Source: an uncultured Lachnospiraceae bacterium
Lineage (GTDB): Bacteria > Bacillota > Clostridia > Lachnospirales > Lachnospiraceae
NCBI GenBank assembly: GCA_910588565.1
Contig: CAJUPF010000033.1
Location: 1 to 33,725 of the forward strand
Reading direction: 5' to 3'
Length of the DNA: 33,725 bases
Position 1 is the stretch's first letter, and the number at the start of each line of letters is the position of its first letter. Position numbers and translations under genes: made by a program. This document shows, in pieces, positions 26,937 through 33,725 of the stretch. The notes beneath the pieces were generated by a model. It was not told where the DNA came from. It saw only the letters and a list, made by a program, of their open reading frames with translations, and did not search any database.

Positions 26937-29900
26937 TTATTTAATTTTTATCTTTACTCTGGCTTTTTTATTCGTCCCATCCGTAGATGCCGCCGTAATG
27001 GTGACGGTCTTTCCTTTTCCGGCTTTTTTGGCTGTTACTTTTCCTTTTGCAGTTACTGTGGCCCAGGCTTTATTGGAAGTCGTCCATTTCAAAGTCTTAT
27101 TGGCGTTCCTGCCATTTGCTTTAACAGTAGCTTTTAATGTGAGAGTCTTTCCTGCTTTTAACTGCCTGGAAGTGTTCTTTATCTGCACTTTTGTGACAGC
27201 GTGCTTCATAATCTTTAATTTTATTATGGCTTTTCTGCCGTCCGATGCGGCTGCCGTAATAGCGACCGTTTTTCCTTTTCCGGCTTTTTTGGTTGTGACA
27301 ACGCCTTTGCTGTTGACTGCAGCATATTTTTTATTACTGGATGTCCATGTTACTTTGGGTTTTGCTGCGCCTTTGGGCGATACGGCAATACTCAGGGATA
27401 CTTTTTTGCCTGCGGCGATTTTTTTCGACGGGGACTGGATGGAGATTTTGGAAACGGCTGGGACAGTACCCGTTCCTGTGCCTGATCCGGTTCCGGTATT
27501 GGGCTTTTGTCCGGTTCCTGTACCTGTGCCCGGTGTTTGCCCGCTTCCTGGCTGGTCTGTGCCTGTATCCGGCTTATTTTCCCCGGTTCCTGCGCCCGGT
27601 TTCTCGCCTCCGCTGCCCGGTTTATTTTCCCCGGTACCCGGATTTTCGGTATCATTGCCGGAGCCGCTTCCCTCATTAGAAGGCTTTGTATCCGAAGCGG
27701 GCAATACCATCTCCGCATTCTCCTGGGCAACCAGATGATATACCTCGCCGTCAAGCATCTGCGTCCCTGGTATCATTCCGGTATATGCCTTTCCATCATT
27801 TAAAGGCACTTCCTCATAGCTTATTGTACGCAGCACTTCCGTACCAAGGTATTCTTCCACCCTGTAAGTCATCGTTCCTTCGCCGTTTCCTTTCAGTTTC
27901 ACAGTATAGTCATCACCTGTCAAACGGAAAAACTTCTGATCCCCCTCACAATAAAGAAAAATCTCCCCTGTGTCGGTATCTACCTGATTATCGACAATAG
28001 AACCGCACAAATTACCCTGACTGTCAAAAATATAAACATCTACCGGGCAGAATACGCAGCCCATAGTACTTTTGGATAACTTATTATAATAGATTTTAAA
28101 AACATTATCTGAAAAACTCCCCAGCTTTTTCTGTATTAATTTATTCGCCGTATCGCTGGTCAGCTTTTCAACAATTTTACTTTTCGTGCTTCCATTCAAC
28201 TGTTTGCGCAGCCATTTTGTCCCTTTATCTATATTACTTCCGATATCCAGTTTATAAATATTCTTGATCTCTTTCTTGCAGATTTTCTCTACATCTGCCG
28301 CAAATTTCTCCAAATCAGCAAATGTAACCATACCGATACCATCATATGTTTTTCCTGCTGCAGTCTTAATCGTAAAATCAATATCGCCGAATCCTGTAAA
28401 GGCCTGGCTGTCCGTAAAAGAAAGGTTTCCGAATGTAAGCGTAAATGCTATCGTATCATATGTCTTATTATCGTTCTGATAAACCCGCACTTCTGTATCC
28501 GCTTCCATATTATTCCACTGGATATAAGATCCTGATCCTATAATAGAGGAAATATCCAGTCCAAGCTTTTTGAATGCCTTTTTTGCAATGTCAGTAATAA
28601 ACTTTTGTTTTTCAGAATCCGAAAACCCTGCTTCTTTGCAAAATTCCGCCCAGATAGAATCATCGCCTGTATCCTGTGTCATAACTTCCGTCGCAAGAAT
28701 ATTGGCAATCCATATTTTTACAGCTGCCTGGATAGATTCTTTCTGGCTCTTTGTATATCCTGCACTCTGCATCGCGTCTTCGCTCAGCGAAAAATTGATT
28801 TTATCCATTAGCTGCTCTGCATCCTCCACCAGCCCATCAGCCGTCTTATCCTCTGCTATTTCTGCCTGCTTATCCATGTTCGCCACATTCACTTTTGCCT
28901 GGGCATCCAAGGATGCCGACCCAGCAGATGCGGATGCCGTAACAGACAGGATTTCTTTTACCTCCTGCGGCACATAAGCATCATCAATGTAGATTATCTG
29001 TTCCAGCTCTTTTTCTTGTCCAAACTTCAGGCTGAAAGAATTTTTATCTGTATATTCCGTAGAGTTTGAAATCAGGGAAGTGCGAAAATGAAGTCCCTTT
29101 CCTGTTTTTAGCGTATATCCAGAAAAAGAAACCGCTACGTTTTCTGCTTCCGTGCCTTTCAAATCAGAATCCCTGTAAGGAGATTTTGCACTGCAGGACA
29201 GCGTTAATACAGCTGCCAGTTTTGTATGATCAAATGCACCATCCTGGTAGCTTACAGAAACGGGTTTGACTGCAAGCGACGCTTTCGGCTCTACAAGTGC
29301 AGTTACAGCATCCATATGTGAAATTCTGTCATTTGCCAGCACCGCCGCAACTGTTTTACAACCATTGCCGATTAAAATACTATAAGCGTCGGATATATTA
29401 AAAGAATCTGTTACCTGGTATTCTATGCTGCCTATCGTTACAGTCAAATTGTTTAAATCAACTGATTCTAATATTCCGGTGACATGCTTCAAGACTGTTT
29501 CTTCTTTCTCCGAAGAATCGGAAATGACAACCTCACAGGATGATGTCAGGCCGTTGGATGTTTTGCCTGTAATTGTCACCGTCCCCGTCCTGCGAGGAGT
29601 AAACGAAACCAGTAAGGAAGCGGATCGGTTGTCATAGGAATTGACTGCACTGCAAGATAACTCTTCCTCCTGTACAATGGAAGCATCACTGCTGATCCAT
29701 GTAATGGCGTCGATCTCCTGCTGCAGGATTGAGGAAGATGTTTCCGCCTGATCCGACAGTTCCAGGAAACCGGAGAGAGTGACGGGAGCATCGATTGTAC
29801 CGGATGCGGAAGAATCGATGCGGAAGCTGCTGATCCGGTCATCCTTCGTGCCGCCGTTTCCCCCTTCCCCACTGCTTCCATCGTCCGCAGTGGACCAGAG

Positions 29901-30872
29901 ATCAGAGGACAGATTAATATGCAAAGCTGGCACACACGCGCGATAGGCATAGTTGACATAGTAGCCATATCTGTCGACATCGCCATTGTCGTAGACATAC
30001 GCGGCGTAATCCGTATAGGTGCCCGGCGACCGCAGCCACCACCAGCAATTGGCATTTCCGCCTGTATTATTATCGCTATAAGTATACGCTCCTCTTGCAT
30101 GTGCGTAATCGCTTGTCTGCATCCAGCGGCTTGCAGAATTTGTACTGTAACCTGTACTGTAATCTTCACAGAATCCATACGCAGGATTTGTCACTTCACC
30201 AATAGAAAGCAGAAAAACATTATCACTGGTATCATTCCCACCTTCAGTACCCCACTCCGGGTTATCCTCATTCACAACGTTCTGCCTGACTATCGCCCCC
30301 TGCTCACTGCTGCTGAATGCCGTGCCATAGAACTCACTGTTCAGCCAGCTTCTCAATGTGCAGTTTTCCCATGTGATGGAGCTTCCCGGATCATGATAAT
30401 CTTTACAGTCCAGCCCTTTGTCCGCCACGACAAACAGCGTGCTTCCATTATTCTCAAGTACACGCCATTTAATGCGCTCCCATTTGAAATAGCGGTACTC
30501 GCTGGCTCCAAAATATCCATCATAATTTGTATCGCTTTTGCTGATTCTGCGGTACTTTGTACTTCCTACCCAGGCATCCCCGCTACTGTCATAGGATGCC
30601 CCTGTGATTGCCTCCGTCAATGCATCTCCTGTGACTTCTGTCTGGGGGTAGCTGCCGAAATACACATAACTCCAGTCGGTGGTATCCGTACCGTTGTCTT
30701 TCTTTGTACAGTGATGCACCGGGTTTTTCGGCATATCACGCCCTACGCTTTCTATTGTATCGTTACTTACTGTCTCCGCCAGCACAGGAAGCCCCTGCGC
30801 GGCCAGCAGCATCACCGCCGCCAGAAGCAGCGACAGGCATTTCTTTGCCGTATTTCTCATTTTCTTTTTCAT
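26937..30872 (-). CDS. Secreted DGR target protein with DUF6273-like domain and Ig-like repeats
   Basis: This protein is 1311 aa from the ATG at 30872, which has AAGGAG at good spacing; the upstream start at 30896 does not. A signal peptide (CLSLLLAAVMLLAAQGLPVLA) leads to a DUF6273-like domain of about residues 45-320: YVYFGSYPQTEV, IKWRVLENNGSTLFVVADKG, WENCTLRSWLNSEFY, NVFLLSIGEV, WWWLRSPG and RACVPALHINL. The variable repeat covers residues 277-317. A long region of unknown domains follows, then a Gly/Pro/Thr-rich linker (about 1050-1140) and two Big_2-type Ig-like repeats (KKVSLSIAVSPKGAAKPKVTW; GKTLTLKATVKANG). No LPXTG anchor is present. It is inferred to be a surface or secreted ligand-binding protein whose recognition loop was diversified. 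Confidence 0.92.
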   Translation of the reverse strand: MKKKMRNTAKKCLSLLLAAVMLLAAQGLPVLAETVSNDTIESVGRDMPKNPVHHCTKKDNGTDTTDWSYVYFGSYPQTEVTGDALTEAITGASYDSSGDAWVGSTKYRRISKSDTNYDGYFGASEYRYFKWERIKWRVLENNGSTLFVVADKGLDCKDYHDPGSSITWENCTLRSWLNSEFYGTAFSSSEQGAIVRQNVVNEDNPEWGTEGGNDTSDNVFLLSIGEVTNPAYGFCEDYSTGYSTNSASRWMQTSDYAHARGAYTYSDNNTGGNANCWWWLRSPGTYTDYAAYVYDNGDVDRYGYYVNYAYRACVPALHINLSSDLWSTADDGSSGEGGNGGTKDDRISSFRIDSSASGTIDAPVTLSGFLELSDQAETSSSILQQEIDAITWISSDASIVQEEELSCSAVNSYDNRSASLLVSFTPRRTGTVTITGKTSNGLTSSCEVVISDSSEKEETVLKHVTGILESVDLNNLTVTIGSIEYQVTDSFNISDAYSILIGNGCKTVAAVLANDRISHMDAVTALVEPKASLAVKPVSVSYQDGAFDHTKLAAVLTLSCSAKSPYRDSDLKGTEAENVAVSFSGYTLKTGKGLHFRTSLISNSTEYTDKNSFSLKFGQEKELEQIIYIDDAYVPQEVKEILSVTASASAGSASLDAQAKVNVANMDKQAEIAEDKTADGLVEDAEQLMDKINFSLSEDAMQSAGYTKSQKESIQAAVKIWIANILATEVMTQDTGDDSIWAEFCKEAGFSDSEKQKFITDIAKKAFKKLGLDISSIIGSGSYIQWNNMEADTEVRVYQNDNKTYDTIAFTLTFGNLSFTDSQAFTGFGDIDFTIKTAAGKTYDGIGMVTFADLEKFAADVEKICKKEIKNIYKLDIGSNIDKGTKWLRKQLNGSTKSKIVEKLTSDTANKLIQKKLGSFSDNVFKIYYNKLSKSTMGCVFCPVDVYIFDSQGNLCGSIVDNQVDTDTGEIFLYCEGDQKFFRLTGDDYTVKLKGNGEGTMTYRVEEYLGTEVLRTISYEEVPLNDGKAYTGMIPGTQMLDGEVYHLVAQENAEMVLPASDTKPSNEGSGSGNDTENPGTGENKPGSGGEKPGAGTGENKPDTGTDQPGSGQTPGTGTGTGQKPNTGTGSGTGTGTVPAVSKISIQSPSKKIAAGKKVSLSIAVSPKGAAKPKVTWTSSNKKYAAVNSKGVVTTKKAGKGKTVAITAAASDGRKAIIKLKIMKHAVTKVQIKNTSRQLKAGKTLTLKATVKANGRNANKTLKWTTSNKAWATVTAKGKVTAKKAGKGKTVTITAASTDGTNKKARVKIKIK
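29921..30045 (-). repeat. DGR variable repeat (VR) within target gene
   Basis: 125 bp align without gaps to the template repeat at 31177-31301. By hand I count 19 differences: 17 at positions where the TR coding strand has A, and 2 elsewhere (AGC to ACC at codon 285; AGG to AGA at codon 301). Of 16 Asn codons in the template, 14 read Tyr, Asp or Ala here; the flanks WWWLRSPG and RACVP are unchanged. The last A-site change converts template Asp316 to Ala. Confidence 0.96.
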
Positions 30873-30897
30873 TCCATTCTCCTTTTTTCTCACCATG

Positions 30898-30996
30898 TTT
30901 TTTCGCTTTTGTCAATACAAAATCATGGAACACCTTTCGCTTCAATCTATAGGTATGCCCATGCTTTAAGTGCCCCTTATAGCTTGCTATGCCGCC
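30898..30996 (-). pseudogene. Reverse transcriptase C-terminal remnant (DGR RT)
   Basis: The frame reads GGIASYKGHLKHGHTYRLK, then RKVFHDFVLTKAKK. The SYxGxLKHxxxYRL pattern resembles the very C-terminus of DGR-type reverse transcriptases. No palm domain (YMDD/YxDD) or other RT motif lies in the 180 bp between it and the template repeat, so the rest is deleted. Its place directly after avd and TR is where the RT gene normally sits. The frame runs on into the target gene without a stop of its own. The family match is by pattern memory and needs a profile search. Confidence 0.6.
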
Positions 30997-30998
30997 GG

Positions 30999-31015
30999 AA
31001 GGGGCTTCGCCCCTT
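30999..31015. repeat. GC-rich hairpin in the deleted RT region
   Basis: AAGGGGC, loop TTC, GCCCCTT form a perfect 7-bp stem. It is enclosed by a wider inverted pair GCCGCCGG (30991-30998) and CCGGCGGC (31056-31063). It may mark the deletion junction or a small palindromic insertion. Confidence 0.5.
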
Positions 31016-31130
31016 ACTGATTGGAAAAATAACCATGCGGCATATGTTTCCGCTCCCGGCGGCAGTTCTTTTTCCACAGGGCTTTATCCCCTGTGAAAGG
31101 GAATACGGTTCCTTTGCCCCCGCGCACGGA

Positions 31131-31150
31131 CTGCTTTTGCTTAAAAGCAG
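31131..31150. repeat. Hairpin 3' of the template repeat
   Basis: CTGCTTTT (31131-31138), loop GCTT, AAAAGCAG (31143-31150). This 8-bp perfect stem lies 26 bp beyond the TR in its direction of transcription. Structures beside TR or VR matter for cDNA priming or homing in characterised DGRs; a role here is inference. Confidence 0.5.
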
Positions 31151-31176
31151 TTTCTGGCCCAGGGATTGCTGACGGG

Positions 31177-31301
31177 GCAAATCTGGCACACACGCGCGAT
31201 TGTTATTGTTGACATTGTTGCCATTCCTGTTGACATTGCCATTGTTGTTGACATTCGCGGCGTTATTTGTATTGCTGCCCGGCGACCGCAGCCACCACCA
31301 G
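31177..31301 (-). ncRNA. DGR template repeat (TR)
   Basis: This 125-bp sequence has 38 adenines on its coding strand. Its virtual translation is WWWLRSPG, then an Asn-rich core with 16 AAC/AAT codons, then RACVPDL. Such AAY-rich templates let adenine mutagenesis give many residues without stop codons. It is non-coding in DGRs: its RNA is copied by an error-prone RT and the cDNA overwrites the VR. It begins 6 bp after the avd stop codon. Confidence 0.95.
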
Positions 31302-31307
31302 ATAACC

Positions 31308-31697
31308 TTATCCCCACAGGCGTTTTTTATCACTCAGCATCCATGCCCACAGCATTTTCCTGCATTCGCTTAGCTGCACGGCAATCTGTTCCTGCTGCTT
31401 TGGCAGGATGCATTCCTGTTCCCTTGCGATCATGGACATATAGCCCAGAAGTTTTAACTCAATCATAGCTTCCCTCTGGCAATTCAGCCGTTTCTGATAG
31501 CTTTCTGTCTGGGATTTGTCCTTAATATAGTATTCATTGGCGCGAATCAGCTGCTCCATCGCATTCAGCGCACCGTTCTGCAGTTTCGCGGTAATCGTAA
31601 ACCGGAATTTCTTTGGAGACTTTTCCGTTATAGTAAAGATATATTCCGTCAGCTTGCGGCTCTTTACCAGAATACTAAGCTCATTTTCCTGTTTCAT
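31308..31697 (-). CDS. avd: DGR accessory variability determinant (Avd-like four-helix bundle)
   Basis: This 129-aa protein is the usual size for Avd, which forms a barrel that binds the reverse transcriptase and template RNA. Predicted helices: residues 12-28 (RKLTEYIFTITEKSPKKF), 33-60 (ITAKLQNGALNAMEQLIRAN), 62-88 and 93-122. Phe-Arg-Phe between helices 1 and 2 and the RANE end of helix 2 fit the family. A strong AAGGAGG precedes the ATG. It abuts the TR, the canonical avd-TR order. The RT that should follow is missing. Confidence 0.8.
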   Translation of the reverse strand: MKQENELSILVKSRKLTEYIFTITEKSPKKFRFTITAKLQNGALNAMEQLIRANEYYIKDKSQTESYQKRLNCQREAMIELKLLGYMSMIAREQECILPKQQEQIAVQLSECRKMLWAWMLSDKKRLWG

Positions 31698-31803
31698 ATC
31701 CCCTCCTTACAGCTATCCAAGAGATCCAATACTGCTCAAGTTCTCAGATATGTATATTTTATTTCTACTGCGACAAGTATGACTTTCTTTGCCTGCTCTT
31801 TCC

Positions 31804-31823
31804 TTTCGTAGAGTGGATTACTC
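31804..31823. repeat. 20-bp inverted repeat, left copy, beside integrase
   Basis: TTTCGTAGAGTGGATTACTC. An exact reverse complement lies at 33214-33233, so the pair brackets the integrase gene. Homology stops abruptly on both sides, as for recombination sites. Confidence 0.85.
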
Positions 31824-31878
31824 ATGGAAAGCCTCTTGTTTTCTGCACGTTCCAGGAAAACTATAGTATTTTGACGGC

Positions 31879-33027
31879 TTATTTGACGGCAAATAATTCC
31901 GAAAGCAGATTCATATTTTTCCGTTTCTGTTCCATTGATGGATGGACATAACGGTTCAATGTAATGTTTACACTGGCGTGCCCAAGTATTTCACTTAAAC
32001 TTTTCGTATCAAATCCCAGCTCTATACACCGGGTAGCAAAGGTATGCCTTAACGCATGAAAATTCGCATACTCTATATCACATTGTTTTATAATTGACCG
32101 GAAACGGTTCTGTACTGTGCGCGGTTCCACATAGGCATGAACCATACCAGTCAGCAGATATGCTTCATTCTCTTTTTTTGCTTCCTGCAGCAAGGGAAAA
32201 ACAGCATCCGGAACCGGCACACGCCGGATGGAACAATCGCTTTTCGGAGCAGATGTGATAACTGCTGTTTTTGCTTTTCCGTTTTCATTTGTCTGAAGCC
32301 TCTGCATCGTTTGATGGACATAGATAGATTGTTCATCAAAAGAAATATCTTCCCATTTCAATGCACAGATTTCTCCTATGCGAAGTCCTGTGTACAAGCA
32401 AAGCAGTATGCCAAGATTGCAGGGCGTCAGATTTTCACACAAATAACGGCTTAACTTCTGTTGCTCTGCAAGGCTTAAAATCCGCATCGGCTTTTGCGCC
32501 TGCTTTATGGATATCCCGTTGATATCCACTACCCGATATTCTTTTGTCCTGGCAGCATATGTAAAAATGTTTTTTGCCACGGAAATGATGTCTGCAACGG
32601 TTTTGGGAGAAAGCCCTTCTTTTTTTACCCCACCGCTTACCAGCAGTCTGTCGGAAAATGCCGCAATCTCATCCCTCGTAATTTCTGAAATCTTTCTGTC
32701 TGCAAATGCAGGTAAAAGATATGAGTTCATTATATTGTGATATTTTACAGCGCTGGATTGTTTCCACTGGGTTTTTTGCGACTGAAACCATTCTTTTGCA
32801 AGTATTGAAAAGCTCTCACTTTCTGTTTCTGGCTGTTTGGGCGCTTCTTCTGCTTCCAGTGCGGTTTTGCAGAAAGCATTTGCTGCGGCATGCTTATTTT
32901 TTACTTCTTTATAGGTTTTTGCAAATACATACCCATACTTCGCTTTTCCATTCAAATGTTCCTTAATATAACGTCCTTCCCATCTGCCGTCTTTCCTTTT
33001 GTAAATATTTTCGCCTCTTCTTGGCAT
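31879..33027 (-). CDS. Tyrosine recombinase / phage-type integrase
   Basis: This protein is 382 aa from the ATG at 33027 (MPRRGENIYKRKDGRWEGRY), with AGAGGG at 7 nt; in-frame starts at 33033 and 33156 are less likely. The N-terminal arm-binding domain (GENIYKRKDGRWEGRY, YGYVFAKTY) is typical of ICE and prophage integrases. The core-binding domain lies around 65-165. Catalytic residues are Arg in LYTGLRIGEICALKWED, HALRHTFATR (His and Arg), LGHASVNITLNRY with the nucleophilic Tyr. A perfect inverted 20-bp repeat flanks the gene. No excisionase or conjugation genes are in the window. Confidence 0.94.
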   Translation of the reverse strand: MPRRGENIYKRKDGRWEGRYIKEHLNGKAKYGYVFAKTYKEVKNKHAAANAFCKTALEAEEAPKQPETESESFSILAKEWFQSQKTQWKQSSAVKYHNIMNSYLLPAFADRKISEITRDEIAAFSDRLLVSGGVKKEGLSPKTVADIISVAKNIFTYAARTKEYRVVDINGISIKQAQKPMRILSLAEQQKLSRYLCENLTPCNLGILLCLYTGLRIGEICALKWEDISFDEQSIYVHQTMQRLQTNENGKAKTAVITSAPKSDCSIRRVPVPDAVFPLLQEAKKENEAYLLTGMVHAYVEPRTVQNRFRSIIKQCDIEYANFHALRHTFATRCIELGFDTKSLSEILGHASVNITLNRYVHPSMEQKRKNMNLLSELFAVK

Positions 33028-33213
33028 TCGCATTCCCTCTTGTTTCCGATGATTCTGACGGCTAATGTAGTATATTTGGCGCAAATTCACAATCATTGCT
33101 TTTGTTTTCATGATTTTCGTTGTTTCATCTGAGAGAAACATTGACATATTCTTCACCAGGGTGTATTCTTTTTAAGAAATTATTGTTAAGACTGTCTTTT
33201 TAGTTGTTTTGCA

Positions 33214-33233
33214 GAGTAATCCACTCTACGAAA
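33214..33233. repeat. 20-bp inverted repeat, right copy, beside integrase
   Basis: GAGTAATCCACTCTACGAAA is the exact reverse complement of 31804-31823. The distance between inner ends is 1390 bp. Confidence 0.85.
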
Positions 33234-33237
33234 TTTT

Positions 33238-33263
33238 GCCATGAGTTTTCTCATGGCTTTTTT
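33238..33263 (+). terminator. Strong intrinsic terminator
   Basis: GCCATGAG (33238-33245), loop TTTT, CTCATGGC (33250-33257), then TTTTTT. It is placed 4 bp outside the right inverted repeat, so it would stop plus-strand transcripts leaving the integrase segment from reaching the XRE gene. Confidence 0.8.
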
Positions 33264-33276
33264 ATTTTTCTTCAAT

Positions 33277-33296
33277 TTGCAATGTATACATTGCAA
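33277..33296. promoter_or_regulatory. 20-bp perfect palindrome, candidate XRE operator
   Basis: TTGCAATGTATACATTGCAA is a perfect inverted repeat 70 bp upstream of the XRE gene. Its right half (TTGCAA) lies where a -35 would be for a TAAAAT at 33316-33321 (19-bp spacing). Auto-repression by the XRE protein is inferred. Confidence 0.6.
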
Positions 33297-33366
33297 TTAT
33301 AAAAAATATTTACCGTAAAATCAAGGCAGATTTGTTATGTATTTATTGCAAAGGAGTCTGCCATTT

Positions 33367-33630
33367 ATGAATCAGAAACTGAAAATCAACAAAGCTTTTG
33401 GCCAAAATCTCCGGAGTCTGCGGAATAAAAATCACCTCACGCAAGAAGAAGTCGCTGCAAAACTTCAATTATACGGAGAGGATACTTCCCGCAGCGTATA
33501 TGCCCAGATCGAGTGCGGCTCTTATAATATCAGGATTTCAGAATTGGTCGCACTGAAAGAAATTTTCCATGCCTCTTATGAAGATTTCTTTGCCGGAATG
33601 GAACGAACAGACAATGAAAAAAAGCGCTAA
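33367..33630 (+). CDS. XRE-family helix-turn-helix regulator
   Basis: This protein is 87 aa from the ATG at 33367 (AAAGGAG 10 nt before); an upstream ATG at 33337 would put the ribosome site inside the gene. The HTH covers about residues 8-65: FGQNLRSLRNKNHLTQEEVA, AKLQLYGEDTSRSVYAQIECG, then LVALKEIFHASYEDFF. This is the Cro/CI-like repressor type common in mobile elements. It is divergent from the integrase, with a terminator and a palindrome between them. Confidence 0.88.
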   Translation: MNQKLKINKAFGQNLRSLRNKNHLTQEEVAAKLQLYGEDTSRSVYAQIECGSYNIRISELVALKEIFHASYEDFFAGMERTDNEKKR

Positions 33631-33725
33631 CGATTTATCGTTAAGTTACAGTTCACGGCCAATGTCATTTACTTAAGGGGCAAGCGTTATGATAGGCGAT
33701 TGAAAATGCAAAACTGCGGTTAACT

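Noticed and set aside
27470..27660. Tandem DNA repeat in the surface protein gene
   Set aside because: It is the codon-level result of a Gly/Pro/Thr-rich linker and is too irregular for a true tandem array.
29919..31172. A 417-aa plus-strand open frame across the VR and the 5' part of the target gene
   Set aside because: It is antisense to a gene with a clear signal peptide, domains and ribosome site; its codon pattern is poor and no family is visible.
31200..31275. TTG/TTGTTGAC-rich stretch looking like a microsatellite
   Set aside because: It is explained by the complement of AAC/AAT codons in the DGR template.
30977..31333. An Asn-rich 118-aa minus-strand frame reading through the TR
   Set aside because: It is the virtual translation of the template repeat, with no ribosome site and a tail of unrelated sequence. 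TRs are non-coding.
33628..33643. TAACGATTTATCGTTA palindrome at the XRE stop codon
   Set aside because: It has a short 6-bp stem with no T run; it is too weak to call a terminator or operator.
33631..33725. Possible start of a further gene at the right edge
   Set aside because: An ATG follows GGGGCAAGC but there are too few codons to judge.

Overview
The window looks like a chromosomal segment of a Firmicute of the class Clostridia, most likely a Lachnospiraceae gut commensal. This is inferred from gene order (ruvA-ruvB-zapA-U32 peptidase-SEDS-PBP), AGGAGG-type ribosome binding sites, the two-domain SSB and the protein family flavours; no rRNA or tRNA gene was found to confirm it.

Layout. 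1-3542: a secreted CotH-kinase surface protein on the minus strand, cut by the left edge. 3602-4095: a decayed defence locus in which an HsdM start is joined to pieces of an AbiEii-type toxin. 4141-14500: a long minus-strand housekeeping series, read from 14500 down: YbaK-like deacylase, miaB, NusG-II protein, Gx/HepI-like membrane protein, ruvA, ruvB, zapA, U32 peptidase, SEDS polymerase, class B PBP. 14720-15599: two small membrane proteins (+). 15622-18298 (-): rnhA (frameshifted near its end), MBL hydrolase, corrinoid adenosyltransferase, SSB. 18299-18881: repeat-rich intergenic region. 18882-21355 (+): typA and a YdjM-like membrane hydrolase. 21386-24867 (+): a response regulator, four-copy direct-repeat operator, ABC ATPase, permease and histidine kinase, resembling bacitracin/lantibiotic resistance modules. 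25007-26038 (-): a YhcG/DUF1016 PDDEXK nuclease. 26499-26910 (+): a complete TPP riboswitch and terminator followed only by a scrap of thiC.

The main discovery is at 26937-31697 (-): a diversity-generating retroelement (DGR). A 125-bp template repeat (TR, 31177-31301) rich in AAY codons matches a variable repeat (VR, 29921-30045) inside a 1311-aa secreted protein. I count 19 differences, 17 of them at template adenines, which is the hallmark of adenine-specific mutagenic retrohoming. An Avd-like protein lies immediately upstream of the TR. The reverse transcriptase is missing: only a short stretch resembling an RT C-terminus survives between the TR and the target gene. The VR lies in the N-terminal quarter of the target (DUF6273-like domain), not at its C-terminus. 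The cassette is therefore either frozen or served in trans by another RT.

31804-33630: a tyrosine recombinase bracketed by a perfect 20-bp inverted repeat, a strong terminator, a 20-bp palindromic operator and an XRE regulator. This suggests a mobile or invertible module beside the DGR.
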